A stretch of DNA of 64,000 nucleotides from Crocinitomicaceae bacterium (GTDB lineage Bacteria; Bacteroidota; Bacteroidia; Flavobacteriales_D; Crocinitomicaceae): the NCBI GenBank assembly GCA_021325675.1, contig JAJTCM010000007.1, forward strand, positions 62,001 to 126,000, written 5' to 3'. A program made the translations under genes and the position numbers. Below are positions 20,607 through 29,913 of this stretch, in pieces; positions within the stretch are counted from its first letter, which is position 1, and each line of letters starts with the position of its first letter. Under the pieces are notes generated by a model. It saw nothing but the letters and a program-made list of their open reading frames with translations, searched no databases and was not told the origin of the DNA.

Positions 20607-20684
20607 ATTAAGACTTAAAGACAGAAGAAACAAGACGAAAGACCAGTCTTATGTCTAATGTCTCCAGGTCTAAAATCTAAGAAA

Positions 20685-21626
20685 ATGAAAACATTAGTTT
20701 ATATTCATAGCGATAACGGGATCTCCAAAGCATCATTGGAAGCTGTTACTTACGCAAAAAAAATCGGAAGTGAAGTAATCGCTGTTTCAGGCGGAAGCTC
20801 TTCAGACCTCGCTAAACTAGGCGAATACGGCGCTTCTAAAGTATTGGTTGACCGCGCAGTTGTTAACGGCGACGCACAGCAAATCACACGCATGGTAGCC
20901 GCAGCAGCTGAAAGCACAGGAGCTGAAATCATTGTTTTTTCACATGAGATCACTGCGAAAGCCGTTGCACCGCGTTTATCCGTTCGCTTGAAAGCGGGAT
21001 TGATCTCCGGGGCAATTGCGCTGCCAGACCTTTCCAACGGTTTTTCCTGCAAAGTGAACGTATTTTCCGGGAAAGCTTTCGGAAACGTGACTGTAAAAAC
21101 AGACAAAAAAATCATTTCCCTTTTACCTAACTCGCTTCAGCCGGAAGTTACAGGTGCTGCCTGTGCAGTGGAAGAATTCAACTCCAACGCCGGAAGCGCT
21201 GCGATTAAAGTAGTAGAAACTAAAAAACCGGAAGGAAACATTCCATTGCCGGAAGCTGAATTGGTTGTTTCTGCAGGACGTGGCTTGAAAGGACCTGAAA
21301 ACTGGGGGATCGTTGAAGACCTCGCTAACGCTTTGGGCGCTGCAACTGCTTGTTCCCGTCCGGTAGCTGATATCGGCTGGAGACCTCACCACGAGCACGT
21401 AGGGCAAACAGGTGTTGCTATCCGTCCGAACCTCTACATTGCTGCCGGGATTTCCGGTGCTATCCAGCATTTAGCGGGTGTAAACGGTTCAAAAGTGATC
21501 GTTGTTATCAATACGGATTCTGAAGCACCGTTCTTCAAAGCTGCCGATTACGGAGTTGTAGGGGACGTTTTCGAAATTTTACCGAAACTGACGGAAGCCG
21601 TAAAAAAATTCCACGCTGCTAATTAA
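20685..21626 (+). CDS. etfA: Electron transfer flavoprotein subunit alpha
   Basis: 'SAGRGLKGPENWGIVEDLANALGAATACSRPVADIGWRPHHEHVGQTG' ETF-alpha signature. Confidence 0.95.
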   Translation: MKTLVYIHSDNGISKASLEAVTYAKKIGSEVIAVSGGSSSDLAKLGEYGASKVLVDRAVVNGDAQQITRMVAAAAESTGAEIIVFSHEITAKAVAPRLSVRLKAGLISGAIALPDLSNGFSCKVNVFSGKAFGNVTVKTDKKIISLLPNSLQPEVTGAACAVEEFNSNAGSAAIKVVETKKPEGNIPLPEAELVVSAGRGLKGPENWGIVEDLANALGAATACSRPVADIGWRPHHEHVGQTGVAIRPNLYIAAGISGAIQHLAGVNGSKVIVVINTDSEAPFFKAADYGVVGDVFEILPKLTEAVKKFHAAN

Positions 21627-21716
21627 TATTGTAAAAAACAATTTAGTATATTTACGAGAATTTTAATGGGGAAGTCGCAAGCTTCCCTATTAAATTTTAC
21701 AAACTTTTGGAAACGA

Positions 21717-22295
21717 ATGGATAAAATTAAACTCGAAATTGCAGGATTATCTTACAGCCAGACCCAATCAGGCGCTTATGCGCTTGTGTTGACCGAATCG
21801 GGAGGAAAAAGAAGTTTACCTATCATCATCGGTGGCTTCGAAGCCCAGGCTATTGCAATCGAGCTGGAGAAAATGACGCCAACACGCCCTTTGACCCACG
21901 ATTTATTCAAAAGTTTCGCCCTTTCCTTCGGGATTTCCGTTCGTGAAGTCGTGATTTATAACCTGAACGAAGGGATTTTTTACGCCAAGCTGATCTGCGA
22001 ACGCGACGGACAACTGAGCGAAATTGACGCACGAACTTCCGATGCCATTGCTTTAGGCGTACGTTTCAAATGCCCGATCTTTACTTTTGAAAATATCCTT
22101 GCTTCCGCCGGGATCATTTACGATGAAAATTCAGATACTACAGAAGAAAAAAGTACCGGAACTACAGAAAAGCAAGAAAACCCGATGAGCTCCATGAGCC
22201 TGGAGGAGCTGAAAATTATCCTGGAAGAAGCGGTTAACGAAGAAGATTACGAAAAAGCTTCCAAGATCCGCGACGAGATCAACAAACGCAAATAA
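21717..22295 (+). CDS. Bifunctional nuclease family protein (DUF151) with C-terminal UvrB/UvrC motif
   Basis: 'RSLPIIIGGFEAQAIAIELEKMTPTRPLTHDL' and C-terminal 'LEEAVNEEDYEKASKIRDEINKRK'. Confidence 0.88.
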   Translation: MDKIKLEIAGLSYSQTQSGAYALVLTESGGKRSLPIIIGGFEAQAIAIELEKMTPTRPLTHDLFKSFALSFGISVREVVIYNLNEGIFYAKLICERDGQLSEIDARTSDAIALGVRFKCPIFTFENILASAGIIYDENSDTTEEKSTGTTEKQENPMSSMSLEELKIILEEAVNEEDYEKASKIRDEINKRK

Positions 22296-22316
22296 CTACT
22301 AAAAAACACCATCTCC

Positions 22317-23570
22317 ATGGGACTGAAAATGCGCTTAATCACTATGAGTTTCCTACAGTTCTTCGTGTGGGGTGCCTGGCTGATCACAATTGCAAATTAC
22401 TGGTTTGCGACCAAACAATGGGGACCGGCTGAGTTCGGCAGTATTTTCATGACTTTGGGACTTTCTTCCCTGTTTATGCCTGCCATTACCGGGATCATTG
22501 CCGATCGCTGGATCAACGCGGAACGTCTTTACGGGGTTTTGCATATCCTGAGCGGGATCAGCATCTTTTACCTCGCCCAGGTCGACAATCCACAAGACTT
22601 TTTCTGGGTGATGTTCGTGGCCATGATCTTTTACATGCCAACCATTGCGCTTTCCAATTCCATTGCTTACAACGTACTGAAATCCAATAATTTTGACGTA
22701 ATCAAGGTCTTCCCTCCTATCCGGGTTTGGGGAACGGTCGGTTTCATTGCGGCGATGTGGACCACCAACCTGACAGGACACAAAGCGACTGAATATCAAT
22801 TTTATATCTCGGCAATCGGCTCTTTGATCCTGGGAATCTATTCCTTCACCCTGCCAGCCTGCCGCCCGGACAAATCGGGTAAAGCCAAAGGTTTTGCGGA
22901 ATCCATGGGACTGAATGCTTTCAAGCTGTTCGCTAACTCCAAAATGGCGCTGTTTTTCCTCTTTGCGATGCTTCTTGGGGCAGCCCTGCAGTTGACAAAT
23001 ATGTACGGCGACCGTTTTGTAGACAATTTCAAAGATGTTCCCAAATATGCAGATTTATTCGTTGTGAAATATTCCACGATCATCATGTCTATTTCGCAGG
23101 TTTCCGAAACTTTGTTTATCCTCGCCATTCCTTTCTTCCTGAAGCGCTTCGGGATCAAAAAAGTGATGCTCATCAGTATGGTGGCCTGGGTTTTACGTTT
23201 CGGGCTTTTGGCATTCGCTAACCCGGCCGACGGACTTTGGATGATCATCCTTTCCTGCATCGTTTACGGAATGGCCTTCGATTTTTTCAACGTTTCCGGC
23301 TCTCTTTTCGTGGAAACACAAACCAGCGCTAAAATCCGTTCCAGCGCGCAGGGCCTGTTTATGATGATGGTCAACGGCATCGGGGCAATCATTGGAAGTA
23401 TTACCAGCGGATACATCATTGAAAGCTATTACACCAACGCTGACGGATCTTTCCAGTGGAAGGGGATCTGGATTGCTTTTGCGATTTACGCTGCCATTGT
23501 AGCCGTTTTGTTTGCCGTGCTTTTCCGCCACAAACATGATCCGAACGTGGAACTGGATGTGAAGCATTGA
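22317..23570 (+). CDS. MFS transporter, nucleoside:H+ symporter (NupG-like) family
   Basis: 12-TM protein 'LITMSFLQFFVWGAWLITIANYWF' typical of the NupG/XapB-like family. Confidence 0.8.
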   Translation: MGLKMRLITMSFLQFFVWGAWLITIANYWFATKQWGPAEFGSIFMTLGLSSLFMPAITGIIADRWINAERLYGVLHILSGISIFYLAQVDNPQDFFWVMFVAMIFYMPTIALSNSIAYNVLKSNNFDVIKVFPPIRVWGTVGFIAAMWTTNLTGHKATEYQFYISAIGSLILGIYSFTLPACRPDKSGKAKGFAESMGLNAFKLFANSKMALFFLFAMLLGAALQLTNMYGDRFVDNFKDVPKYADLFVVKYSTIIMSISQVSETLFILAIPFFLKRFGIKKVMLISMVAWVLRFGLLAFANPADGLWMIILSCIVYGMAFDFFNVSGSLFVETQTSAKIRSSAQGLFMMMVNGIGAIIGSITSGYIIESYYTNADGSFQWKGIWIAFAIYAAIVAVLFAVLFRHKHDPNVELDVKH

Positions 23571-23582
23571 TCAAATCAGCTG

Positions 23583-23696
23583 TTGCCACGAATTTTTCTA
23601 AAAAGAATTTCACACATAATTCAAAAGTGAATTATTTGAATTTGTGATATTATTTCAAATACCAAAATCCATGAATCAGTTAAAAATTCGTGGCAA
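23583..23696. repeat. Intergenic palindromic element with perfect 15-bp inverted ends
   Basis: ttgccacgaattttt (23583-23597) and aaaaattcgtggcaa (23682-23696). Confidence 0.75.
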
Positions 23697-23818
23697 AAAA
23701 CGAAAAACGTCAGCACATCACAATTTTCAGGAAAGCAATTGATGGTTAACAACTTTTGAAAACTCAATTTGACCATTTAGGCCTTAATTCTTAATTTCGT
23801 TGTCGCAATTCAAGGACG

Positions 23819-24613
23819 ATGAAACAATATCACGATTTATTACAGCACATTTTAGATAATGGCACGCAGAAAGGCGATCGCACGGGAACGGGAACTTTAT
23901 CTGTTTTCGGTTACCAGATGCGTTTTGACCTGAGTGAAGGCTTTCCGGCGGTGACAACGAAAAAACTGCATTTACGCTCCATTATTATTGAATTGCTGTG
24001 GTTTTTGCGTGGTGATACCAACATCAAGTACCTGAAAGACAATAACGTGAGCATCTGGGACGAATGGGCGGATGAAAACGGGAACCTGGGGCCTGTTTAC
24101 GGTCACCAGTGGCGTTCCTGGCCGGCAAAAGACGGTGGAACAATCGACCAGATCACAAACCTCATCCAGCAAATTAAAAACAACCCGAATTCGCGCCGTC
24201 TGCTCGTTTCTGCCTGGAATGTAGCCGATGTCGACCATATGGCCTTGCCGCCGTGCCATACGATGTTCCAGTTTTATGTTGCTGACGGCAAACTGAGCTG
24301 CCAGCTCTACCAGCGCAGCGCGGACACTTTTCTCGGCGTTCCTTTCAACATCGCGTCTTACGCTTTGTTAACGATGATGATCGCCCAGGTGTGTGACCTT
24401 GAGCCGGGTGAATTCATCCACACTTTCGGTGATGCGCATTTGTACAACAATCACATCGAACAGGCGCAATTGCAGTTATCCCGCGATTTACGTCCTTTGC
24501 CAACGATGAAGATCAACCCGGAAGTGAAAGATATTTTTTCCTTCACGTATGAAGATTTCGAGCTGCTGAACTACGATCCGCACCCACACATTAAAGCCGT
24601 AGTAGCGGTTTGA
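23819..24613 (+). CDS. thyA: Thymidylate synthase
   Basis: '[38 protein letters not shown]...[12 protein letters not shown]'. Confidence 0.97.
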   Translation: MKQYHDLLQHILDNGTQKGDRTGTGTLSVFGYQMRFDLSEGFPAVTTKKLHLRSIIIELLWFLRGDTNIKYLKDNNVSIWDEWADENGNLGPVYGHQWRSWPAKDGGTIDQITNLIQQIKNNPNSRRLLVSAWNVADVDHMALPPCHTMFQFYVADGKLSCQLYQRSADTFLGVPFNIASYALLTMMIAQVCDLEPGEFIHTFGDAHLYNNHIEQAQLQLSRDLRPLPTMKINPEVKDIFSFTYEDFELLNYDPHPHIKAVVAV

Positions 24614-24629
24614 TTTCTTTATAATCTAA

Positions 24630-24771
24630 CCACATAGGAACCTAGAATAATTTAGAAGTGCTTCTCTATACAAAGTGCACATGAGTAATCCCATGTTTTC
24701 CAATCTGCTATAGCTGATTCAGAGGCTATTGTTCCCTGAATACAACTCACATACAACCTGAACCTATGTGG
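24630..24771. repeat. Intergenic element with ccacatagg/cctatgtgg inverted ends
   Basis: ccacatagg (24630-24638) and cctatgtgg (24763-24771); related words at 33008-33045. Confidence 0.5.
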
Positions 24772-24816
24772 GTATGTGATTGAAAAAAACTACTTTTGAA
24801 ATCTATCCGGGAGAAT

Positions 24817-25338
24817 TTGGAGTTTGAAACTTTATACACAAAGTACAATAAAATGGTTTTCAACCTCGTGCTTCAGTATGTTCAAAACCAGGAAGATGCA
24901 CAGGAAATTACGCAGGATATTTTCCTGAAGGTCCACCAAAATCTACCCGGTTTCAATGAAAATTCAGCTGTATCCACCTGGATTTACCGCATCAGTATCA
25001 ATACTTCGCTCGATTTTATTAAATCACGTCAGCGCAAAAAACGCTGGGCAAAACTGACTTCGCTTTTTCATGCGGACAGCAGTGAAATCCGCCACGAAGC
25101 GCAACATTTCGACCATCCCGGCGTGGAACTCGAGCAGAAAGAAGCCACCCAACGGATTTTTGAGGCAATCAATGCTTTGCCGGACAAGCAGAAAACGGCT
25201 TTGATCCTGAGTAAGATCGAGCACAAAAGCCAGGCGGAAACCGCGCAAATCATGGACCTGAGCCCCAAAGCTGTGGAATCACTGATCCAGCGGGCCAAAA
25301 GTAATTTAGCGCAGAATATCAAACCAAACGAAGGATAA
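24817..25338 (+). CDS. ECF-type RNA polymerase sigma factor (candidate CnrH-like)
   Basis: 'VQNQEDAQEITQDIFLKVHQNLPGFNENSAVSTWIYRISINTSLDFI' region 2 and 'LSKIEHKSQAETAQIMDLSPKAVESLIQRAKSNL' region 4; 24817 is the second in-frame TTG, because the first (24796) sits inside a TACTTTTG box. Confidence 0.85.
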   Translation: MEFETLYTKYNKMVFNLVLQYVQNQEDAQEITQDIFLKVHQNLPGFNENSAVSTWIYRISINTSLDFIKSRQRKKRWAKLTSLFHADSSEIRHEAQHFDHPGVELEQKEATQRIFEAINALPDKQKTALILSKIEHKSQAETAQIMDLSPKAVESLIQRAKSNLAQNIKPNEG

Positions 25339-25369
25339 AACAAAAAACGTCGTCTAAAAGAAAAGAGCT

Positions 25370-25630
25370 ATGAAAGATCCATTGGAAATCATCGGGAAAA
25401 TCAAGCAGGTAGAAACACCGCCGTTTTTATACAGCCGGATATTGCAGCAGATCGAAAATTCTGCGCTGAACAAAGTTTCGCGTCCACTCGCCTGGTCGCT
25501 CGGAAGCGCTTGCGTTGCCCTATGCATTTTCAGCCTCGTAATTAGCTTCAAAGCCCGTCAAACAGATACTGCAAGCGACTTAGGACAAGGTATGAATTTA
25601 ATCCCTGAAAATTCCCTCTACTATGAATAA
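25370..25630 (+). CDS. Small single-TM protein, candidate anti-sigma factor
   Basis: Cytoplasmic N-terminus 'QVETPPFLYSRILQQIE' plus one TM segment, directly after the sigma factor. Confidence 0.55.
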   Translation: MKDPLEIIGKIKQVETPPFLYSRILQQIENSALNKVSRPLAWSLGSACVALCIFSLVISFKARQTDTASDLGQGMNLIPENSLYYE

Positions 25631-26066
25631 AGCTAAATTTTACGGGTTTCTTTGCATTGTTTTGCTGCTCTCCAACGGGTTTTTGCTTTACTTCGTGCTG
25701 CAGCCCCCGAACAGACCGGAAGGCCCGAAAAAGCTCATCATTGAAAAGCTTCACCTGGATGAAAAACAAACGGCAGCCTATGAAAAATTAATTCATGAGC
25801 ACCGGAATTCCATCAAAAAGACCGAAAAACAGATCGGACAGCTTAAGCAAAAATTGTATTCCGGATTATCTTCGGAAAATACAGCCGAAACTGATTCGCT
25901 CGTTGGCTTGCTTGGAAAAAAACAAATGCAAATCGAGAAAATCCACTGTGAGCATTTCCGTGACATCAAAGAATTATGCCGCCCCGATCAGCAAATTTAT
26001 TTCGGGGGCCTGAGCAAAGAACTGGCACGCTTATTTGATCACCGTCCACCTCATCACCGCAAATGA
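25623..26066 (+). CDS. Periplasmic heavy-metal sensor / Spy-CnrX-like protein
   Basis: N-terminal TM, 'HLDEKQTAAYEKLIHEHRNSI', 'HFRDIKELCRPDQQIYF', His-rich tail 'DHRPPHHRK'; overlaps previous ORF by 8 nt. Confidence 0.75.
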   Translation: MNKAKFYGFLCIVLLLSNGFLLYFVLQPPNRPEGPKKLIIEKLHLDEKQTAAYEKLIHEHRNSIKKTEKQIGQLKQKLYSGLSSENTAETDSLVGLLGKKQMQIEKIHCEHFRDIKELCRPDQQIYFGGLSKELARLFDHRPPHHRK

Positions 26067-26764
26067 AAAACGCGTTCCTGTTTTGCTTTTTAATCTGTTA
26101 TACGGCTTTCGGGCAGGCCAATCTTCCTGTTGAAGTCAGCTTATTTTTCAAAGGTGAAAAACTGGAGCTGGAAAAATGGTACATATACGAGAGCGAGAAA
26201 CAGAATGAGAAGGATGAAAATGTGGATAGTGTGTTATTTGAAAGCCTGCGGTTTTACCTTTCCGGTTTTGAGCTGACTAAAAAAGGAAAAAGTGTTTGGA
26301 AAGAAAAAGAAAGTTACCATTTAATTGATGCCGAAAATCCCGCTTCCTGCCAAATCAACTTGAATTTTGCGAAAAACACTGATTTTGACGGCCTGAAATT
26401 CAATTTAGGCATTGACAGCATTACCAATTCAGGCGGAGTGAAAGGCGGTGATCTTGACCCCGTAAAAGGCATGTACTGGACCTGGCAAACGGGCTATATC
26501 CATTTTAAGCTGGAAGGTAAAAGCAATCTCTGTCCTACCCGGGACAATCAATTCAGTTTGCACCTCGGAGGTTACAGCTTTTCGCAAAACACCATGCAAT
26601 CGTTAAGCTTCGATTTGAAAAATCCTGAAAAAGCTGTACTTGAGCTTGATCTCTCTGATTTTCTCCGGGGAATTGATTTCAAAAACCTCAATCACGTCAT
26701 GTCTCCAGGCGCGGAAGCTGTCCGGCTTTCTCAGCAAGCTGCCGCTTTATTCCTGCTCCGATGA
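26063..26764 (+). CDS. MbnP family (copper-binding) protein
   Basis: 'LRFYLSGFELTKKG...FNLGIDSITNSGGVKGGDLDPVKGMYWTWQTGYIHFKLEG' hallmark; followed by a di-haem peroxidase. Confidence 0.85.
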   Translation: MKNAFLFCFLICYTAFGQANLPVEVSLFFKGEKLELEKWYIYESEKQNEKDENVDSVLFESLRFYLSGFELTKKGKSVWKEKESYHLIDAENPASCQINLNFAKNTDFDGLKFNLGIDSITNSGGVKGGDLDPVKGMYWTWQTGYIHFKLEGKSNLCPTRDNQFSLHLGGYSFSQNTMQSLSFDLKNPEKAVLELDLSDFLRGIDFKNLNHVMSPGAEAVRLSQQAAALFLLR

Positions 26765-27795
26765 AACAGCTTTTGTATCTTTTTGTGCTCGTTTCTGCGG
26801 CTTTGCTGGCTTTCAGGAACCCCAAAGAAAAATTGTTCACCATTCCTAAAAAATGGCCAAAACCGTTGTATGATTTTTCACAGAATAAGCTGAGTGAAGC
26901 CAAAATCAAGTTGGGACGGGCCTTGTTTTACGATCCGCTTTTATCTGCCGACAACACTATTTCCTGCGCTTCCTGCCATTCGCCGTATAACGCTTTTACA
27001 CATGTTGACCACGACCTGAGCCACGGGATCAATGACCGCATCGGGACGCGCAACTCCCCTGCCCTGATGAACCTCGCCTGGAAAAGCAGTTTTATGTGGG
27101 ACGGAGCAATTGCGAACCTTGATATGCAATCTTTAGCGCCTATTTCCCACCCCGACGAAATGGGAAGCTCCATCGAAAAAGTTGTTTCAGAGCTGAATCG
27201 CTCGGCGCTTTATCGCAAAGCTTTTTACCAGGCTTACGGAGATTCTCTTATCACCGGGGAAAAAACGCTCAAAGCCCTGAGCCAGTTTATGCTTTCCCTG
27301 GTCAGCTCGGATTCGAAATACGACCGCGTGATGTTGAAGCAAGAACAATTTACTGAACAGGAAGCCAGAGGTTACTCCTTATTCAGGCAAAACTGCGCTG
27401 CGTGTCACCGCGAACCCTTATTTACCAACGATGCTTTTGCCAACAACGGGCTTCCGGTTGACCCAAGTCTGAATGACTGCGGAAAAATGAAAATTTCCAA
27501 AAAAAGCGCAGATTCCCTCCTGTTCAAAGTGCCGACTTTACGTAACCTGGAATATTCATTTCCTTACATGCATGATGGCCGTTTTAAAAAGCTCAGCCAG
27601 GTGATCAACCATTACGTTTCGGGCATTCAGCACAGTAAAACGCTCGCCCCGGAATTGCAAAAACCAATTATTTTGTCGTCCAATGAAAAAGTCGATTTGC
27701 TGGCTTTCCTGCTGACGCTCAGTGACAAAAACTTCGTTTTCAATCCTGATTTTGCCTACCCGAAAGATTTTTTCACACCGGCAGCGAAGGATTAA
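26761..27795 (+). CDS. Di-haem cytochrome c peroxidase / MbnH-MauG-like protein
   Basis: Two CxxCH motifs (CASCH, CAACH), 'LGRALFYDPLLSADNTISCASCH'; partner of the adjacent MbnP. Confidence 0.9.
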   Translation: MKQLLYLFVLVSAALLAFRNPKEKLFTIPKKWPKPLYDFSQNKLSEAKIKLGRALFYDPLLSADNTISCASCHSPYNAFTHVDHDLSHGINDRIGTRNSPALMNLAWKSSFMWDGAIANLDMQSLAPISHPDEMGSSIEKVVSELNRSALYRKAFYQAYGDSLITGEKTLKALSQFMLSLVSSDSKYDRVMLKQEQFTEQEARGYSLFRQNCAACHREPLFTNDAFANNGLPVDPSLNDCGKMKISKKSADSLLFKVPTLRNLEYSFPYMHDGRFKKLSQVINHYVSGIQHSKTLAPELQKPIILSSNEKVDLLAFLLTLSDKNFVFNPDFAYPKDFFTPAAKD

Positions 27796-27845
27796 ACCAA
27801 AGCTGTCGTCTAACTGAACAACGAAAACTTTAAACGCTTCAATCT

Positions 27846-29210
27846 ATGAAAAAAAACACGGTAATATTAGCCCTGGCCTTAGGCTCAACTTTGGCTTTCG
27901 GGCAAACAAACCCGGCAATAACCCAATGGCTGCAAAATACCACCGGAATCCTCGGCAGGCATTATGTGAGCGGCAACTCTACCCCTATCCAGGATAATGT
28001 GGAGGCCAATGTGCAAACCGTTCAATATTCAGGCACTTCTGTTTACGTGAGCACAAACGGGATCCCGGCGTATATTACCGGGCCGTTTCTCGACGGAAAT
28101 CCTTCCCAGGCTACGGATCAGAATGCGATTTTTAAATTTCCGCTGAACCCGGTGGAAAATACAGGAACACCAACCGCTACAACGATGGGTAATATCGGTG
28201 TTTTCATTAATGGCGTTGCCTTATTTGATTACCGCGACGGTGTTTCCTGGCAAAGCTCGTCCAGCTCACTGAAAGGCGGCCCTCTTGGCGGTCAGGGCGA
28301 TAATATCTGGAACAGGGATGCTATTGTTGCTGAGCGTGCCGGATTTGATTGTTCCAAAGGCCACCCGGCGATGGGAAATTACCACCACCACCAAAACCCT
28401 TCGGCTTTCAATCTTGACCTGGCAGTTATTTCTAATGTTTGCGATCTCTACACTGCTGACGGCTTGTATGCCATTGATGACCATGCACATTCTCCATTGA
28501 TCGGTTTCGCCTACGACGGCTTTCCTATTTACGGGGCTTACGGTTATGCAAATACGGACGGAACAGGAGGAATTGTACGCATCAAATCCGGATATTCGTT
28601 ACGCAACATCAGCGTTCGCACACATTATTCTGACGGAACGGATGTATCCGATGGCCCGGCTGTCAGTACAACGTATCCTTTGGGCCTTTTCAGGGAAGAC
28701 TACGAATTTATTTCCAACGCTTCCCAGGATTACCTCGACGAGCATAACGGCCGTTTTTGCGTAACACCGGAATACCCGAATGGAACGTATGCGTATTTCT
28801 GTACGGTTGATGCAAACTGGAACTCTGCTTACCCGTATGCTGTTGGCCCGACTTTTTACGGAATCAAAACTGCTGCTAAAGTGACAAGCATTACAGAAAC
28901 CGTTACCACGTATGAAGCAACTTCAGTTGTCGGTGAGCTCGCGCTTGAAAACCTCGATGTAACGGTTTACCCGAACCCGGCAAGTGATTTGGTCGCTATC
29001 CAGGTACCGAAAGCCATGCAGGAAAATTACATCATGACGCTTTTTGACCTGAACGGCAAAAAAGTCATGGAAACCACCCTTTTTCAAGGGAGCACTATAG
29101 CACATTTCGATACACGTACGTTGTACAGCGGCGAATACAACCTGGAGATCCGGAGCGGGGACAATCCCGATAGCTATCGGAACGTGAAAAAGATCATTCT
29201 TGAAAAATAA
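27846..29210 (+). CDS. YHYH domain-containing protein with T9SS C-terminal sorting domain
   Basis: 'GHPAMGNYHHHQNP...LIGFAYDGFPIYGAYGY' YHYH-domain signature; C-terminal 'VTVYPNPASDLVAIQV...NVKKIILEK'. Confidence 0.88.
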   Translation: MKKNTVILALALGSTLAFGQTNPAITQWLQNTTGILGRHYVSGNSTPIQDNVEANVQTVQYSGTSVYVSTNGIPAYITGPFLDGNPSQATDQNAIFKFPLNPVENTGTPTATTMGNIGVFINGVALFDYRDGVSWQSSSSSLKGGPLGGQGDNIWNRDAIVAERAGFDCSKGHPAMGNYHHHQNPSAFNLDLAVISNVCDLYTADGLYAIDDHAHSPLIGFAYDGFPIYGAYGYANTDGTGGIVRIKSGYSLRNISVRTHYSDGTDVSDGPAVSTTYPLGLFREDYEFISNASQDYLDEHNGRFCVTPEYPNGTYAYFCTVDANWNSAYPYAVGPTFYGIKTAAKVTSITETVTTYEATSVVGELALENLDVTVYPNPASDLVAIQVPKAMQENYIMTLFDLNGKKVMETTLFQGSTIAHFDTRTLYSGEYNLEIRSGDNPDSYRNVKKIILEK

Positions 29211-29290
29211 GTAACCACTATTTTCGATCACAGTAAAAGCATGGCCCGCAAGCCGTGCTTTTTTTGCTTTTGAATTCCAACTAAATCCCG

Positions 29291-29298
29291 TAATTTTG
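29291..29298 (+). promoter_or_regulatory. -7 box TAATTTTG 4 nt upstream of the folA ATG
   Basis: Match to TAnnTTTG; ATG at 29303. Confidence 0.5.
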
Positions 29299-29302
29299 CC
29301 GC

Positions 29303-29815
29303 ATGAAAGTCAAATTGATCGTAGCAATGGATGCCAGTTCCGGAATCGGGAAAAACAATGATTTGCTCTGGCATTTGCCGGCCGATATGAAATTTTTCAG
29401 GGAAACTACCACAGGCCACATTGTTGTTATGGGACGCAAAAACTACGAATCAATCCCGGAACGCTTTCGGCCGCTGCCAAACCGGGAAAATGCCGTGCTG
29501 ACCCGCCAGGCTGATTTCGAAGCGCCGGGCTGCGTTGTTTTCAATTCACTGACAGCCTGCCTGGAACATTACCGCAATGAAAGCGAGCGGATTGTTTTTA
29601 TCATTGGCGGCGGTCAAATCTACAACGAAGCTTTGCGCCTGGACTGCGTGGACGAAATGTTCATCACCCATGTGGAAACCAGCCTCGATGCCGATACTTT
29701 TTTCCCTGCCTGCGATCCTGCCGACTGGGAAGCGGAAATCATCCTGGAACACCCTGCTGATGAAAAAAATCCGTATGCGTTTACCGTGAAAAAATACACC
29801 CGGACCAGATCATAA
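29303..29815 (+). CDS. folA: Dihydrofolate reductase
   Basis: 'MDASSGIGKNNDLLWHLPADMKFFRETTTGHIVVMGRKNYESIP'. Confidence 0.96.
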   Translation: MKVKLIVAMDASSGIGKNNDLLWHLPADMKFFRETTTGHIVVMGRKNYESIPERFRPLPNRENAVLTRQADFEAPGCVVFNSLTACLEHYRNESERIVFIIGGGQIYNEALRLDCVDEMFITHVETSLDADTFFPACDPADWEAEIILEHPADEKNPYAFTVKKYTRTRS

Positions 29816-29913
29816 TCCGCTTAGGTTTTTCTTACACATTTTACACCTTTTAACAGATTTATCTCCTGTCAAGGCATTTTTTTAAGTAGTTTTAGGCATT
29901 AAACTTTTAGAAG

